Shown here piece after piece: positions 8,949 to 17,102 of a stretch of DNA of 64,000 bases. The position numbers were made by a program, and so were the translations under genes. Position 1 is the stretch's first letter; the number at the start of each line of letters is the position of its first letter. Where the stretch lies: contig NZ_SJXJ01000013.1 of the NCBI RefSeq assembly GCF_004337695.1, positions 62,001-126,000 of the forward strand, written 5' to 3'. The stretch comes from Tenacibaculum sp. M341 (GTDB lineage: Bacteria; Bacteroidota; Bacteroidia; Flavobacteriales; Flavobacteriaceae). The notes beneath the pieces were generated by a model that saw nothing but the letters and a program-made list of their open reading frames with translations, was not told where the DNA came from and did not search any database.

Positions 8949-9923
8949 TTATCTTCCGTGGTATTTCATATTAGGTAGTGTAGTATCGTTTTTTAAATAT
9001 TTATCAAACCATTTTAGTACCTGTTCGTTTACTTCTTTTTTATGTTCAAAAATACCATGATCACCTCCTTCAAATATTATAAGTCTGTAAGGAACTCTAT
9101 TTTTTTCAAGCTCCAAGGCCAATGTTAAACTTTGTTCAGATTTTACTCTCCAATCAGAATTTCCGTGTAGCATTAAAATCGGAACGTTTTTTGGAAACTT
9201 ATCAGCCCATTTGATTGCAGATCTTTTTTCTAATTCTGAATTTTTATTATTTTCATAATCAGGAATTAGTTCTGATAAAACAGCCGTTTCCATTTCTGGT
9301 CTATCTTTGATTAAACGAAAATTATCAGACACAGCTCCACCAACTACAGCTGCTTTTATTTTGTTAGACTTAGTCAATGCTATATAGGTCATCATTCCGC
9401 CTCGACTCCAACCATACATTCCAATTTTATCAGTGTCAGCATCGTTAACCTCCTTTAAAACTTCTGTTAAAACAGTGATATCATTTACATCTTTTCCTCC
9501 GAACTCTTCTTTTCCTTCACTACCTGCATTTCCTCTGTATTGACTAGCAATAACAACGTAACCTTTTTGAGCAATTTGACCAAGAGTAATTGCTCCGTGA
9601 GCAATTTTAAGAGCGCCAAAATCTCTATTTCCTCCACGATTATAAATGATACATGGATACTTTCCTTGTTTTTTAGGTTTTACTAAAAGACCATTTATTT
9701 TTAAACCATCACTTAAATATTTAATGGCATAAATATCTATACTATCTAGGTATTTGAAATTTTCTTTCCATGTAGTTTGTCCATCTACGTTTTCAGTTAG
9801 CCTTTTATAAATAGGAGTATTCTCTGGGGCAGAAATTAATTTTTGTTCTAGTAGTAATTTAGCTTCTTGAGCTTCACAGTTAGTGAAGATTAATAAGAAA
9901 ATAAATATTTTAATTAATTTCAT
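8949..9923 (-). CDS. Exported S9-type alpha/beta hydrolase (prolyl oligopeptidase-like)
   Basis: The N-terminus is hydrophobic and ends in FTNCEAQ, either a signal peptide or a loose lipobox at Cys16. The C-terminal two thirds are an alpha/beta hydrolase of the S9/acyl-peptidase type: nucleophile elbow GWSRGG with Ser173, Asp257 in HGNSDWRV, and His289 in GGDHG, plus the oxyanion loop YNRGGNRDFG. At 324 residues it lacks the beta-propeller of true prolyl oligopeptidases. It is therefore a periplasmic or membrane-anchored peptidase or esterase of unknown substrate. It is read leftwards like its neighbours, with independent spacing. Confidence 0.8.
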   Translation of the reverse strand: MKLIKIFIFLLIFTNCEAQEAKLLLEQKLISAPENTPIYKRLTENVDGQTTWKENFKYLDSIDIYAIKYLSDGLKINGLLVKPKKQGKYPCIIYNRGGNRDFGALKIAHGAITLGQIAQKGYVVIASQYRGNAGSEGKEEFGGKDVNDITVLTEVLKEVNDADTDKIGMYGWSRGGMMTYIALTKSNKIKAAVVGGAVSDNFRLIKDRPEMETAVLSELIPDYENNKNSELEKRSAIKWADKFPKNVPILMLHGNSDWRVKSEQSLTLALELEKNRVPYRLIIFEGGDHGIFEHKKEVNEQVLKWFDKYLKNDTTLPNMKYHGR

Positions 9924-9974
9924 AGTTTGTGATGTAATGGATTTATGTTAAATGAATAGTAAGCTAGCTATATT

Positions 9975-10661
9975 TTATCTAATATTTTTGATTCTTTTGA
10001 TATCTAGAAAAAGGTCTTTATTTATTATTTTTTCTATATGATTAATATCCTCTTCTGAAACAATAAATTCTTTATCACTGTTAGTTAAATTATGATGAAT
10101 TTCAATAACAGACATATCTAATTCTTTTGCGATATCTTTTAACAGTTTTCTATATTTTAATTTGAGATTGTTTTTATTAAAGTTTTTTAATTCTAGGCTA
10201 TAAAATTTAGGATAAGTATGTTCATATGGATCTAAAAAATACTTAGATTCTGGTGTTTCAAAACCACGTTGTTCTTTCCACCATTCTGTATCAATTTTAA
10301 CTTCTTGTTCCAAGTTAATTTTTTTAGCCTTTGGAGATTTAATACAATGATCTATAAAATCTTTAGGAGGTTTAACATTATGTTCTTCTAAATAATGCAA
10401 AAAACCTTCGGACCAAATAAAATAACCATCAGATTGTTCCCGACAACCATTATCCTCTTTATTACATAATCGGCAATAACTATAACCACCAGCAACTGCA
10501 GGAAGAAAAGGAGCGTTTTTTATGTAGGCGATCACTTTATTTTTTTCTGTCTGATCCCATTTTGAATCAATAAAATTTATAGGGTGTGGAAGTTTCATCT
10601 GAAACTGACTTTTCCAGTAACCTATTAACCTTATTGTATCTGTGTTTTTATTATTATTCAT
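9975..10661 (-). CDS. Unknown protein with CxxC motif, 228 aa
   Basis: No signal or membrane segment. The middle holds a distinctive block: GGYSYCRLCNKEDNGC, then DGYFIWSEGFLHYLEEHNV, then PKDFIDH. The Cys-x2-Cys plus later Cys and His could bind zinc. I have the impression that the same block occurs in other bacterial proteins of accessory regions, but I cannot name the family. The C-terminal 60 residues are helical and lysine-rich. It is followed after 26 bases by another unknown gene and an SMI1/KNR4 gene on the same strand; the context suggests an immunity-type cassette, which is inference only. Confidence 0.6.
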   Translation of the reverse strand: MNNNKNTDTIRLIGYWKSQFQMKLPHPINFIDSKWDQTEKNKVIAYIKNAPFLPAVAGGYSYCRLCNKEDNGCREQSDGYFIWSEGFLHYLEEHNVKPPKDFIDHCIKSPKAKKINLEQEVKIDTEWWKEQRGFETPESKYFLDPYEHTYPKFYSLELKNFNKNNLKLKYRKLLKDIAKELDMSVIEIHHNLTNSDKEFIVSEEDINHIEKIINKDLFLDIKRIKNIR

Positions 10662-10687
10662 ACAAGTTATAAATACCTTTCTATATT

Positions 10688-11017
10688 TTACTTCATTATG
10701 AGAAAATCTCCTGATGAAGGTCTTAATTCCTTATTATTAACTCTAACTTCAGTCCAATATTTTTTGTCATCAGTTTCATGATCTTCTATTAATCGATATT
10801 CAGAAGAAGGAGTTTTAGTTATTTGTTCAGGAATTACGATGATATTAAAATCTGGATGAATTTGATTTTCCATCCCTTTTTTTAGCCATTTAATAGCATT
10901 ATCAATATTCTTCTTGTCATTTATAAGTTCTGAATTATTACTTATTCTAAGTTTTTCAATAATCTTATCAGATTCTAACTTTAGAAGGTCAATTATATTT
11001 TCATAATTAATATTCAT
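10688..11017 (-). CDS. Unknown small cytoplasmic protein, 109 aa
   Basis: A 109-residue soluble protein with a helical, lysine-rich N-terminal half (KLESDKIIEKLRISNNSEL) and a beta-like second half (NIIVIPEQITKTPSSEYRLI, then WTEVRVNNKEL). I do not recognise a family. It is 25 bases downstream of an SMI1/KNR4 gene and 26 bases upstream of the CxxC protein, all on one strand, so the three probably share a transcript. Confidence 0.55.
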   Translation of the reverse strand: MNINYENIIDLLKLESDKIIEKLRISNNSELINDKKNIDNAIKWLKKGMENQIHPDFNIIVIPEQITKTPSSEYRLIEDHETDDKKYWTEVRVNNKELRPSSGDFLIMK

Positions 11018-11042
11018 TTGGATTTATTATTTGGTTTTATTT

Positions 11043-11549
11043 TTAATCGAATGCATCTCCAATTTTCTCAAAATTGTCATTATTCCAATACCAATTATCT
11101 CCTTTACCATTAGAACTGTAAAGATTCCAGAGTAGTTCTGTAAAACTCTTAGCTATTATTTCAGACATTCCTTCTTCACCATGAGTAGGTAAATAGCTGT
11201 CGTAACATTTGCCAAGGCGTTGGCTTGTTAAATCGATACTAATATATTGATCTAATTCAGGATTTTTTGCAATTAAAAACCATTCATTAGTTATATCACC
11301 ATCTAACTCTTCCCAAATAATATCATCTTCAGGATATAGATATCTATTAGTAGATATAAATTCTTCTCTTCCTATTATTTTGATTCCAAAAGACTCGTTT
11401 TCAAATAAACTAACTCCGTTTGTTAGTTTGAAAAATAAATCTAAATCATCAGGGATTTTTCTATTAATAACGAATTCACTATTGGTTTTATAAACTATAC
11501 AGTTTGGATCTCTAGAAATTAATTCAATAAGTTTTTCTAATTCTTTCAT
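11043..11549 (-). CDS. SMI1/KNR4 (SUKH) family protein, likely immunity protein
   Basis: Full-length at 168 residues. Typical SUKH features are visible: an opening helix (MKELEKLIELISRD), IPDDLDLFFKLTNGVSLF corresponding to the conserved P-x2-L-x2-F-x-x-x-NG block, then beta strands including FGIKIIGREEF, DEWFLIAKNPE-like NEWFLIAKNPELDQYISIDL, and a final helix SFTELLWNLY. The family mainly contains immunity proteins that bind and neutralise polymorphic or contact-dependent toxins. No toxin gene is seen in the window, so it may be an orphan immunity gene. It heads a three-gene unit read leftwards. Confidence 0.8.
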   Translation of the reverse strand: MKELEKLIELISRDPNCIVYKTNSEFVINRKIPDDLDLFFKLTNGVSLFENESFGIKIIGREEFISTNRYLYPEDDIIWEELDGDITNEWFLIAKNPELDQYISIDLTSQRLGKCYDSYLPTHGEEGMSEIIAKSFTELLWNLYSSNGKGDNWYWNNDNFEKIGDAFD

Positions 11550-11706
11550 CTTTTATCTTGTCCATTTTGTTTTTTTGAGTTCTTAATTTTTACAAAAGAG
11601 AATAGTGAAGTAGGAGGTAAACACATTCACAGCTCTTTTGCTTGTAAATTTATAAAAATTAAAAATTATCAGTAATGATAAATTAAAGTAGTTCTTTTAA
11701 AAACAA

Positions 11707-11729
11707 AAAGCACCTTTAAAAGGCGCTTT
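11707..11729 (-). terminator. Terminator after the fatty acid hydroxylase gene
   Basis: Arms AAAGCACC and GGCGCTTT pair (one G-T wobble) around a tttaaaa loop, and on the minus strand the hairpin is followed by a T-rich run. It lies directly after the stop of the leftward hydroxylase-family gene. Confidence 0.7.
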
Positions 11730-11736
11730 CTATATA

Positions 11737-12666
11737 TTATTCTGTTAATTCTTGTTGTAACTGTTTACTAGTTTTTGAACTTCCGTCATGACTCCAACCT
11801 GGAGGCATAAACACATATTTTATTCGAGTAAAAAATGGTAAGTCCTTTTTTCTAACAAAAAAGTCTTTATAAATTTCTTTCCATTCATGGAAAATAATAT
11901 TAATAGGACCTTTATCTTCAATATTTGTAGTTAAACCAAACTTTAATTTTTCGTATTCAGTTTCATCTTCTTCAGCTTGAAAAGTACCAAACATTCTATC
12001 CCAAATAATTAAAAACATTCCCATGTTTTTATCTAAATATTTAACATTAGATGCATGGTGTACTCTGTGGTGAGATGGTGTAACAAAAATGTATTCCCAA
12101 ACACTTAATAAGAATCCAACAACTCCTTTTTTGTTGTTCTTTTTAATAAAGTTGGTATGACATAAAGTACCATAATTTTGATTCATTGCATAAGCAAACA
12201 TGATGTGCAAAGGTTGAATTCCTATTAAAATTAAAGGAATTAAAAACATAAATCGATAAAATGGTTGTAATACAGGAGACCTAAATCCTGTTGAAATATT
12301 ATAGTATTCTGAGTTATGATGCGTTACATGTACTGCCCAAAAGAATCTCGAATGATGATCAACATAATGGTGAATGTAGTATAAGAAATCTTGCCCTACA
12401 AAAGCAATAAACCAGTATAAGAAGCCAGTACCTTCCCAATTAATAAATCGATATTCAAAGAAAAAGTCCATTACAATATACGAAACTCCGTACATTAAAG
12501 TATCTAATAAAACATTTACTAAGGCAAAATATACATTTGTTGAAACATCTTTAAACTCATAATTTTTAGCTTTTCTTTTGTAGCTAAAGTACATTTCTAA
12601 ACCAATTGCTATAGCACAAATAGGAACAAACCATTTATAAGCATTCTGATGAGTAAAAATATCCAT
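11737..12666 (-). CDS. Sterol desaturase / fatty acid hydroxylase family membrane protein
   Basis: I start at the ATG giving MDIFTHQNAYKWF; a GTG 36 bases upstream would add a non-hydrophobic leader. The 309-residue protein has four to five membrane segments and the histidine boxes of the diiron family: HHYVDHHSRFFWAVHVTHH (three boxes' worth of His in one stretch) and HHRVHHASN near the middle. Members insert oxygen or double bonds into lipids or carotenoids at the membrane; which substrate is used here cannot be told. It is last in a leftward series after the esterase. A short GC hairpin (ACCCG 12701-12705 with CGGGT 12714-12718) lies in its leader and a TAAATTTG box (complement of 12720-12727) may be its -7 element. 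Confidence 0.85.
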   Translation of the reverse strand: MDIFTHQNAYKWFVPICAIAIGLEMYFSYKRKAKNYEFKDVSTNVYFALVNVLLDTLMYGVSYIVMDFFFEYRFINWEGTGFLYWFIAFVGQDFLYYIHHYVDHHSRFFWAVHVTHHNSEYYNISTGFRSPVLQPFYRFMFLIPLILIGIQPLHIMFAYAMNQNYGTLCHTNFIKKNNKKGVVGFLLSVWEYIFVTPSHHRVHHASNVKYLDKNMGMFLIIWDRMFGTFQAEEDETEYEKLKFGLTTNIEDKGPINIIFHEWKEIYKDFFVRKKDLPFFTRIKYVFMPPGWSHDGSSKTSKQLQQELTE

Positions 12667-12784
12667 ATTAAAATTTTTAAGTGAAAAAAGGTTTTTTAGC
12701 ACCCGCCTTTAAACGGGTACAAATTTAAACGATCTATATTTAAAAGAATTTTTCAAACATAGAATTTGTTTATGATAAGATAGA

Positions 12785-13417
12785 TTACAGTCGTTTTTCT
12801 ATCCAATCTTTAAAACTATAAAAGTTTTGTGGTGCTACTCCATGTCCTACAGGATATTCAGAATACTCGTGACTTAAAGAAAGTTTGGTAAGTAGTTCTG
12901 GGGATTTTCTAGCCCATGAAACAGGGATAACTTGATCTACAGATCCGTGAGAAACATAGTAATCAGTAGCAATATCTGTTGAAATTTCTTTCGGAAATAA
13001 ATCTACATTCATATAACCACTTAAAGCAATTACATGTGCTACTTTATTCGGATAATTTAAACTTAAGGCATAACTTAAAATTGCTCCTTGACTAAAACCT
13101 AATATAAATGTTTTGTTAACCGAGTATTTTTGTTGAATCTCATCAATAAAATCGTGTATAAGTTTTAAAGAAGATCTAGCTTGATCTAAATCTGAAAACT
13201 TTTCATTTTCAGCAGTAAAATTAATTGCATACCAAGCATAACCGCCATAGCCCATTTCATAAGGCGCTCGAGCACTCACAATTAATAATTCATCCGGAAG
13301 CTCTTCCGCAAATGAATATAAATCTTCTTCATTACTTCCGTAACCATGTAATAATAATAACAAGTTCGGATTTTCTACTTCAGTTTTTGGAGGTCTTACT
13401 TTATAAAATAAACTCAT
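12785..13417 (-). CDS. Carboxylesterase / phospholipase-type alpha/beta hydrolase
   Basis: A compact 210-residue cytoplasmic hydrolase. The oxyanion strand reads LLLLHGYGSNEEDL, the nucleophile elbow is GFSQGA with Ser109, and the other triad members are Asp161 (HGSVDQVIP) and His192 (PVGHGVAP). Length and motifs match the phospholipase/carboxylesterase (Est/YpfH-like) family, which hydrolyses short acyl esters or acyl-thioesters. It follows the small membrane protein by 39 bases and is probably in the same transcript as the BatA-dihydroorotase block. Confidence 0.85.
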   Translation of the reverse strand: MSLFYKVRPPKTEVENPNLLLLLHGYGSNEEDLYSFAEELPDELLIVSARAPYEMGYGGYAWYAINFTAENEKFSDLDQARSSLKLIHDFIDEIQQKYSVNKTFILGFSQGAILSYALSLNYPNKVAHVIALSGYMNVDLFPKEISTDIATDYYVSHGSVDQVIPVSWARKSPELLTKLSLSHEYSEYPVGHGVAPQNFYSFKDWIEKRL

Positions 13418-13456
13418 TCTTTAATGTTGTAAAATCTAGTTTTTTAGAAAAGTGGA

Positions 13457-13786
13457 TTAAAATGTTTTAAACCATTCTTGGAAATGATCACCAAAAATAG
13501 GGATTTTTCTTTCTTCATCTTTAATAACTCCTATAAAGCCAATAAACCAAAGTACTAGTGTTATTCCACCAATAATATAAAAGGCAAGGTAGCCAAAGTA
13601 TTGAAAAATAATCCATTGATTTAAAAATGATAAAATATTCAAGCCAATCATTTGACGAATATGAAATGATGCAAATTCGTTTTTTTTAGAATGATTTAAA
13701 ATAATAGCTACCACTGTACCAATTATGGTTAGGTAACTAATTACGGCATTGGTTTTACCTTCTTCTATAGAAGTTAAGTTTTTCAT
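13457..13786 (-). CDS. Small DUF4870-like membrane protein
   Basis: A 109-residue protein with three to four membrane helices (AVISYLTIIGTVVAIILN, FHIRQMIGLNILSFL, YLAFYIIGGITLVLWFIGFIGVI). The FHIRQ motif after the first helix pair and the short size match DUF4870-type proteins of unknown role. It starts 4 bases after the stop of the dihydroorotase homologue, so it is translated from the same mRNA. Confidence 0.7.
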   Translation of the reverse strand: MKNLTSIEEGKTNAVISYLTIIGTVVAIILNHSKKNEFASFHIRQMIGLNILSFLNQWIIFQYFGYLAFYIIGGITLVLWFIGFIGVIKDEERKIPIFGDHFQEWFKTF

Positions 13787-13790
13787 AAGA

Positions 13791-15050
13791 TTAAGAATTT
13801 AAAACAAGTTTAGCATTGGCATAAATACCGTATGCTTTACCTTTTAACTGATTTCCTATAAAAATACTGTTTTTTGAGGTAGATTGTATGTCATCTAAAG
13901 AAAACTCATATGAAGTATCAGGATTAAATAAACTTAAATTAGCCTTTTGGTCAACAGAAATACTTGTTTTTTCTTGCTTAAAAATATGTTTCGGATTATC
14001 ACTTAAACACTTTACAATAGTCTCTAAATCGAAAATAGAATGTAAAGCACCAAAAGCACTTTCTAAGCCAATACTACCATCTTTAGCAATAGAGTATTCT
14101 ACTTTTTTATCTTCAATATCTATCGGATCGTGATCAGAAGTAATAATATCAATAACACCATTTTTTACTCCTTCTTGTAATGCTTTTACATCATTTTTGG
14201 TACGTAAAGGAGGATTTACTTTTACTTTAGAATCAAAACCAAATAATAAATCATCAGTTAAAAGTAAATTATGTACAGCTACACTACAACTAACGTTTAA
14301 GCCTTTTGCTTTTGCCTCTTTGATAAGTTGTAATGATTTGGCAGTAGAAATTGTTGGAATGTGTAATTTACCGCCTGTGTATTCTAATAGAAATAAATCT
14401 CTAGCAATTTGAATTTCTTCCGCTAAAGCAGGAATTCCTTTTAAACCTAATTTAGTAGCATTTACACCTTCGTTCGCAACACCTTCACCAGCTATCTTTT
14501 TATTTTTAGGAAAGCTTAGTACCAATCCGTCAAAATTTTGAGCATACAACAAGGCTATTTTTAACAAGTTATCGTTTTCAACTGGTTTTTTATAGTCACC
14601 AAAAGCAATAGCTCCAGATTGTTGCATATCAAATAATTCAGCCATTTCTACACCTTTACATTGTTGCGTTAAAGCACCAATTGGTAATAATTGTGTTGCT
14701 GAGTTAAAAGACTTATGTTTTAAATATTCTACAGAAGATTTAGTATCAGTAATTGGAGAGGTGTTCGGATTTACAGCTACTTTGGTAAATCCACTTTTAG
14801 CGGCTACAGATAAACCATTATCAATAGTTTCTCTTTCTTCATAACCAGGTTCACCAAAAGAAACACTAGTGTCAAACCATCCTGTAGAAACATGAAGATT
14901 TTCAAGTGAAATTACTTCATATTCATTTTTAACTTCAATAGTATCACTAATTTCAGTAATTACACCATTGGTAATAAGAATGTCTTTTTGTTGTTTATGA
15001 AAAGGACTATTTGCATCAATAATAGTAGCCGATTTTAAAAGCGTGCTCAT
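13791..15050 (-). CDS. Dihydroorotase homologue lacking catalytic histidines
   Basis: At 419 residues this matches class I dihydroorotases throughout (opening LLKSATIIDANSP, VAVNPNTSPI, SDHDPIDIEDKK, IGLESAFGAL). The metal site normally reads D-x-H-x-H-x-R at the first strand; here residues 60-66 are DTSVSFG, so both metal-binding His are Ser and the substrate-binding Arg is Gly. By family knowledge such copies are inactive partners or have another role, as with the PyrC-like subunit that supports aspartate carbamoyltransferase in other bacteria. It overlaps the BatA gene by 4 bases (stop and start share sequence), indicating coupled translation. A true pyrC should be elsewhere. Confidence 0.85.
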   Translation of the reverse strand: MSTLLKSATIIDANSPFHKQQKDILITNGVITEISDTIEVKNEYEVISLENLHVSTGWFDTSVSFGEPGYEERETIDNGLSVAAKSGFTKVAVNPNTSPITDTKSSVEYLKHKSFNSATQLLPIGALTQQCKGVEMAELFDMQQSGAIAFGDYKKPVENDNLLKIALLYAQNFDGLVLSFPKNKKIAGEGVANEGVNATKLGLKGIPALAEEIQIARDLFLLEYTGGKLHIPTISTAKSLQLIKEAKAKGLNVSCSVAVHNLLLTDDLLFGFDSKVKVNPPLRTKNDVKALQEGVKNGVIDIITSDHDPIDIEDKKVEYSIAKDGSIGLESAFGALHSIFDLETIVKCLSDNPKHIFKQEKTSISVDQKANLSLFNPDTSYEFSLDDIQSTSKNSIFIGNQLKGKAYGIYANAKLVLNS

Positions 15051-16984
15051 ACTTTAAAGTATTTTAAAATCAAAATTTCTGCAAGCAAAGATACAATGGC
15101 TATTATTAAAAACCATTTCCAAAGCCAACGAACTTTGTTTTTATCGTCAATTTTTTCAATTGTATTGGTTACTGAATTAGAAACAGCAATGTTATTGTAT
15201 TGATCTGACAGACTTTTCACGTTTAAAAATTGAAGCGAACTTTCTGTTTTCGGATTGTTATACGCAATTTTTTGTATGGTATCTTTTTCTTTTAAAATAG
15301 CATAAAAACCATTTTTTTCTGGCTGATCTTCTGTTGATAATCTTACTTTATTCTGAAAACTTTGTTGCAAAGGAATAAAAGAACCCTCATTATTTTGAAT
15401 GGAAAGTATGGCATCTTTTTTCAAAGAAGTATTAATTTCAATAGTATTTGGTTTTTTTACGGTATAATACAATTGTGTTAATTGTAAACTTTTTTGAGCT
15501 ATGTTATAAAAAACAGGTACAATTAAAGGAGAGTTGGTAAAATTACTATTCTCTTTGTTTAAAGGAGAAGCAAACCAATAAATGTTAGCGTTAGCAGCAG
15601 AAACTTGTTGTAAAAAGCTAGTGTTATTTTCAAATGTAATAGCGTTACTAGCACTTTTAAACGAAGTAACATATGAGTTGTTAGTGTATGGATATTGAAA
15701 GTTACGAACCTTTTTATCGAATACATTTTTAAATAAAGGATGATTAAAATTGATATTCGTAATTTTTAACGAATCTTTCTTTTGAGAAACGATACTTCCT
15801 AAACTCATGTTTTTTAAGAAAGCGTTGTAAGAAGTAAGGTTGATTTCTTTATTAGGAATAATTACTAAATGTCCACCTTTACTAACAAAATCACGAATAC
15901 TAGTAGTTAAACTGGTAGGAAATTCTTTCAGTTCGTTTAAGATAATTAATTGTTGTTCGTTAATTCCGTTGTAGTTGGTGTTTAAAAGAGTTGTAGTTAT
16001 GTAGTTGAACTCATCATTATTGAATAAACGATCTAAATAATCTGTAGGTTCACCTATAGATAGAACGTTTATTTTTTTGTTGGTGTTGATAGAAAAGTAA
16101 AAAGAATTATCAAAATCATAAGCATCAGCATTGTTAAGCACCAGTTTACCTAAAAAAGTATCCGCTTTTTCAACAGTAAATTCTACTGTTTTTTGCTGAT
16201 TTTCTTCAATTTCAAAAGTTTGTTTACTAATCAATTTATTGCCATTGTAAATAGCTAAAGGAATATTTTTTGCAGCTTCTCCTTGATTTTTGATGATGGC
16301 ATTGATTTTGAAACCAGCAGCGGCAGTTTGATCAACATAAACACTATCAATTGCCAAATTAGTTCTCTTTTCTGGAACAATTTGTACCAATGATAAATTG
16401 GTCTTCCTATCTTTAAAATTATCTTCAGAAAAACTCTGAAAATCAGAGATTAAAATATTTTCAGTAGTGTTTTTTAAACTTTCTATTTTTAGAAGAATTT
16501 CTTCAGCAGAAATATTTGTTGTGGTATAACTGATCTTTTTTAATAAATCTTTCAACTCACTACCGCTAATACGTTGATAAAAGTTAGCGTTAGATAATAA
16601 AGAGTAGGTGTTCGTTTCAGAAATAGTTTCTATTAAGTTTTGAGCAGCTACCTTTAAAATATTTCCTTTGCTACTTTTTGTATTTGTACTTAAAGAGTTA
16701 TCTAAGTATACAAAAACATGATCTTTACTTTCAATATTATTTTTATTAGCAAAATAAGGTTGAGCAAAAGCCAATATTGCAGCGGCTAACATTAATAAAC
16801 GTGTACATAAAACCAGCCATTTTTTTAATTGAGAACTCTTTCGATTTTTAATTACCAAGTTTTTTAAAAAAGCCACATTGGTAAATGGTGTTTTTTTAAA
16901 CTTACGTAATTGAAACAAATGAACAATTATTGGTATGATTAAGAGTAATAAAAAATATAAAAATTCAGGATACTTAAATTGCAT
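15047..16984 (-). CDS. BatA-domain membrane protein
   Basis: A 645-residue protein that opens with the BatA N-terminal domain (MQFKYPEFLYFLLLLIIPIIVHLFQLRKFKK, TPFTNVAFLKNL), a second helix (LVLCTRLLMLAAAILAFAQPYF), then a large soluble region beginning with a VWA-like strand (DHVFVYLDNSLSTNTKS) and a middle part resembling a glutamine-amidotransferase-like fold (GGHLVIIPNKEINL). A final helix anchors the C-terminus (WFLIIAIVSLLAEILIL). Related proteins in Bacteroidota sit with MoxR/Bat aerotolerance genes, but here it is paired with the dihydroorotase homologue. Function is unknown; envelope location is well supported. Confidence 0.8.
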   Translation of the reverse strand: MQFKYPEFLYFLLLLIIPIIVHLFQLRKFKKTPFTNVAFLKNLVIKNRKSSQLKKWLVLCTRLLMLAAAILAFAQPYFANKNNIESKDHVFVYLDNSLSTNTKSSKGNILKVAAQNLIETISETNTYSLLSNANFYQRISGSELKDLLKKISYTTTNISAEEILLKIESLKNTTENILISDFQSFSEDNFKDRKTNLSLVQIVPEKRTNLAIDSVYVDQTAAAGFKINAIIKNQGEAAKNIPLAIYNGNKLISKQTFEIEENQQKTVEFTVEKADTFLGKLVLNNADAYDFDNSFYFSINTNKKINVLSIGEPTDYLDRLFNNDEFNYITTTLLNTNYNGINEQQLIILNELKEFPTSLTTSIRDFVSKGGHLVIIPNKEINLTSYNAFLKNMSLGSIVSQKKDSLKITNINFNHPLFKNVFDKKVRNFQYPYTNNSYVTSFKSASNAITFENNTSFLQQVSAANANIYWFASPLNKENSNFTNSPLIVPVFYNIAQKSLQLTQLYYTVKKPNTIEINTSLKKDAILSIQNNEGSFIPLQQSFQNKVRLSTEDQPEKNGFYAILKEKDTIQKIAYNNPKTESSLQFLNVKSLSDQYNNIAVSNSVTNTIEKIDDKNKVRWLWKWFLIIAIVSLLAEILILKYFKV

Positions 16985-17102
16985 ATTGGGTCAATTATTT
17001 TGTAAAAATAAAGAAATAGATTAATAAAGTTTTGTTAAGAAGAAAGCGAAGTTGTTTTCAATACATTAAATTTGTTCTTCTAGTCAAAAAAATATTTAGC
17101 AA

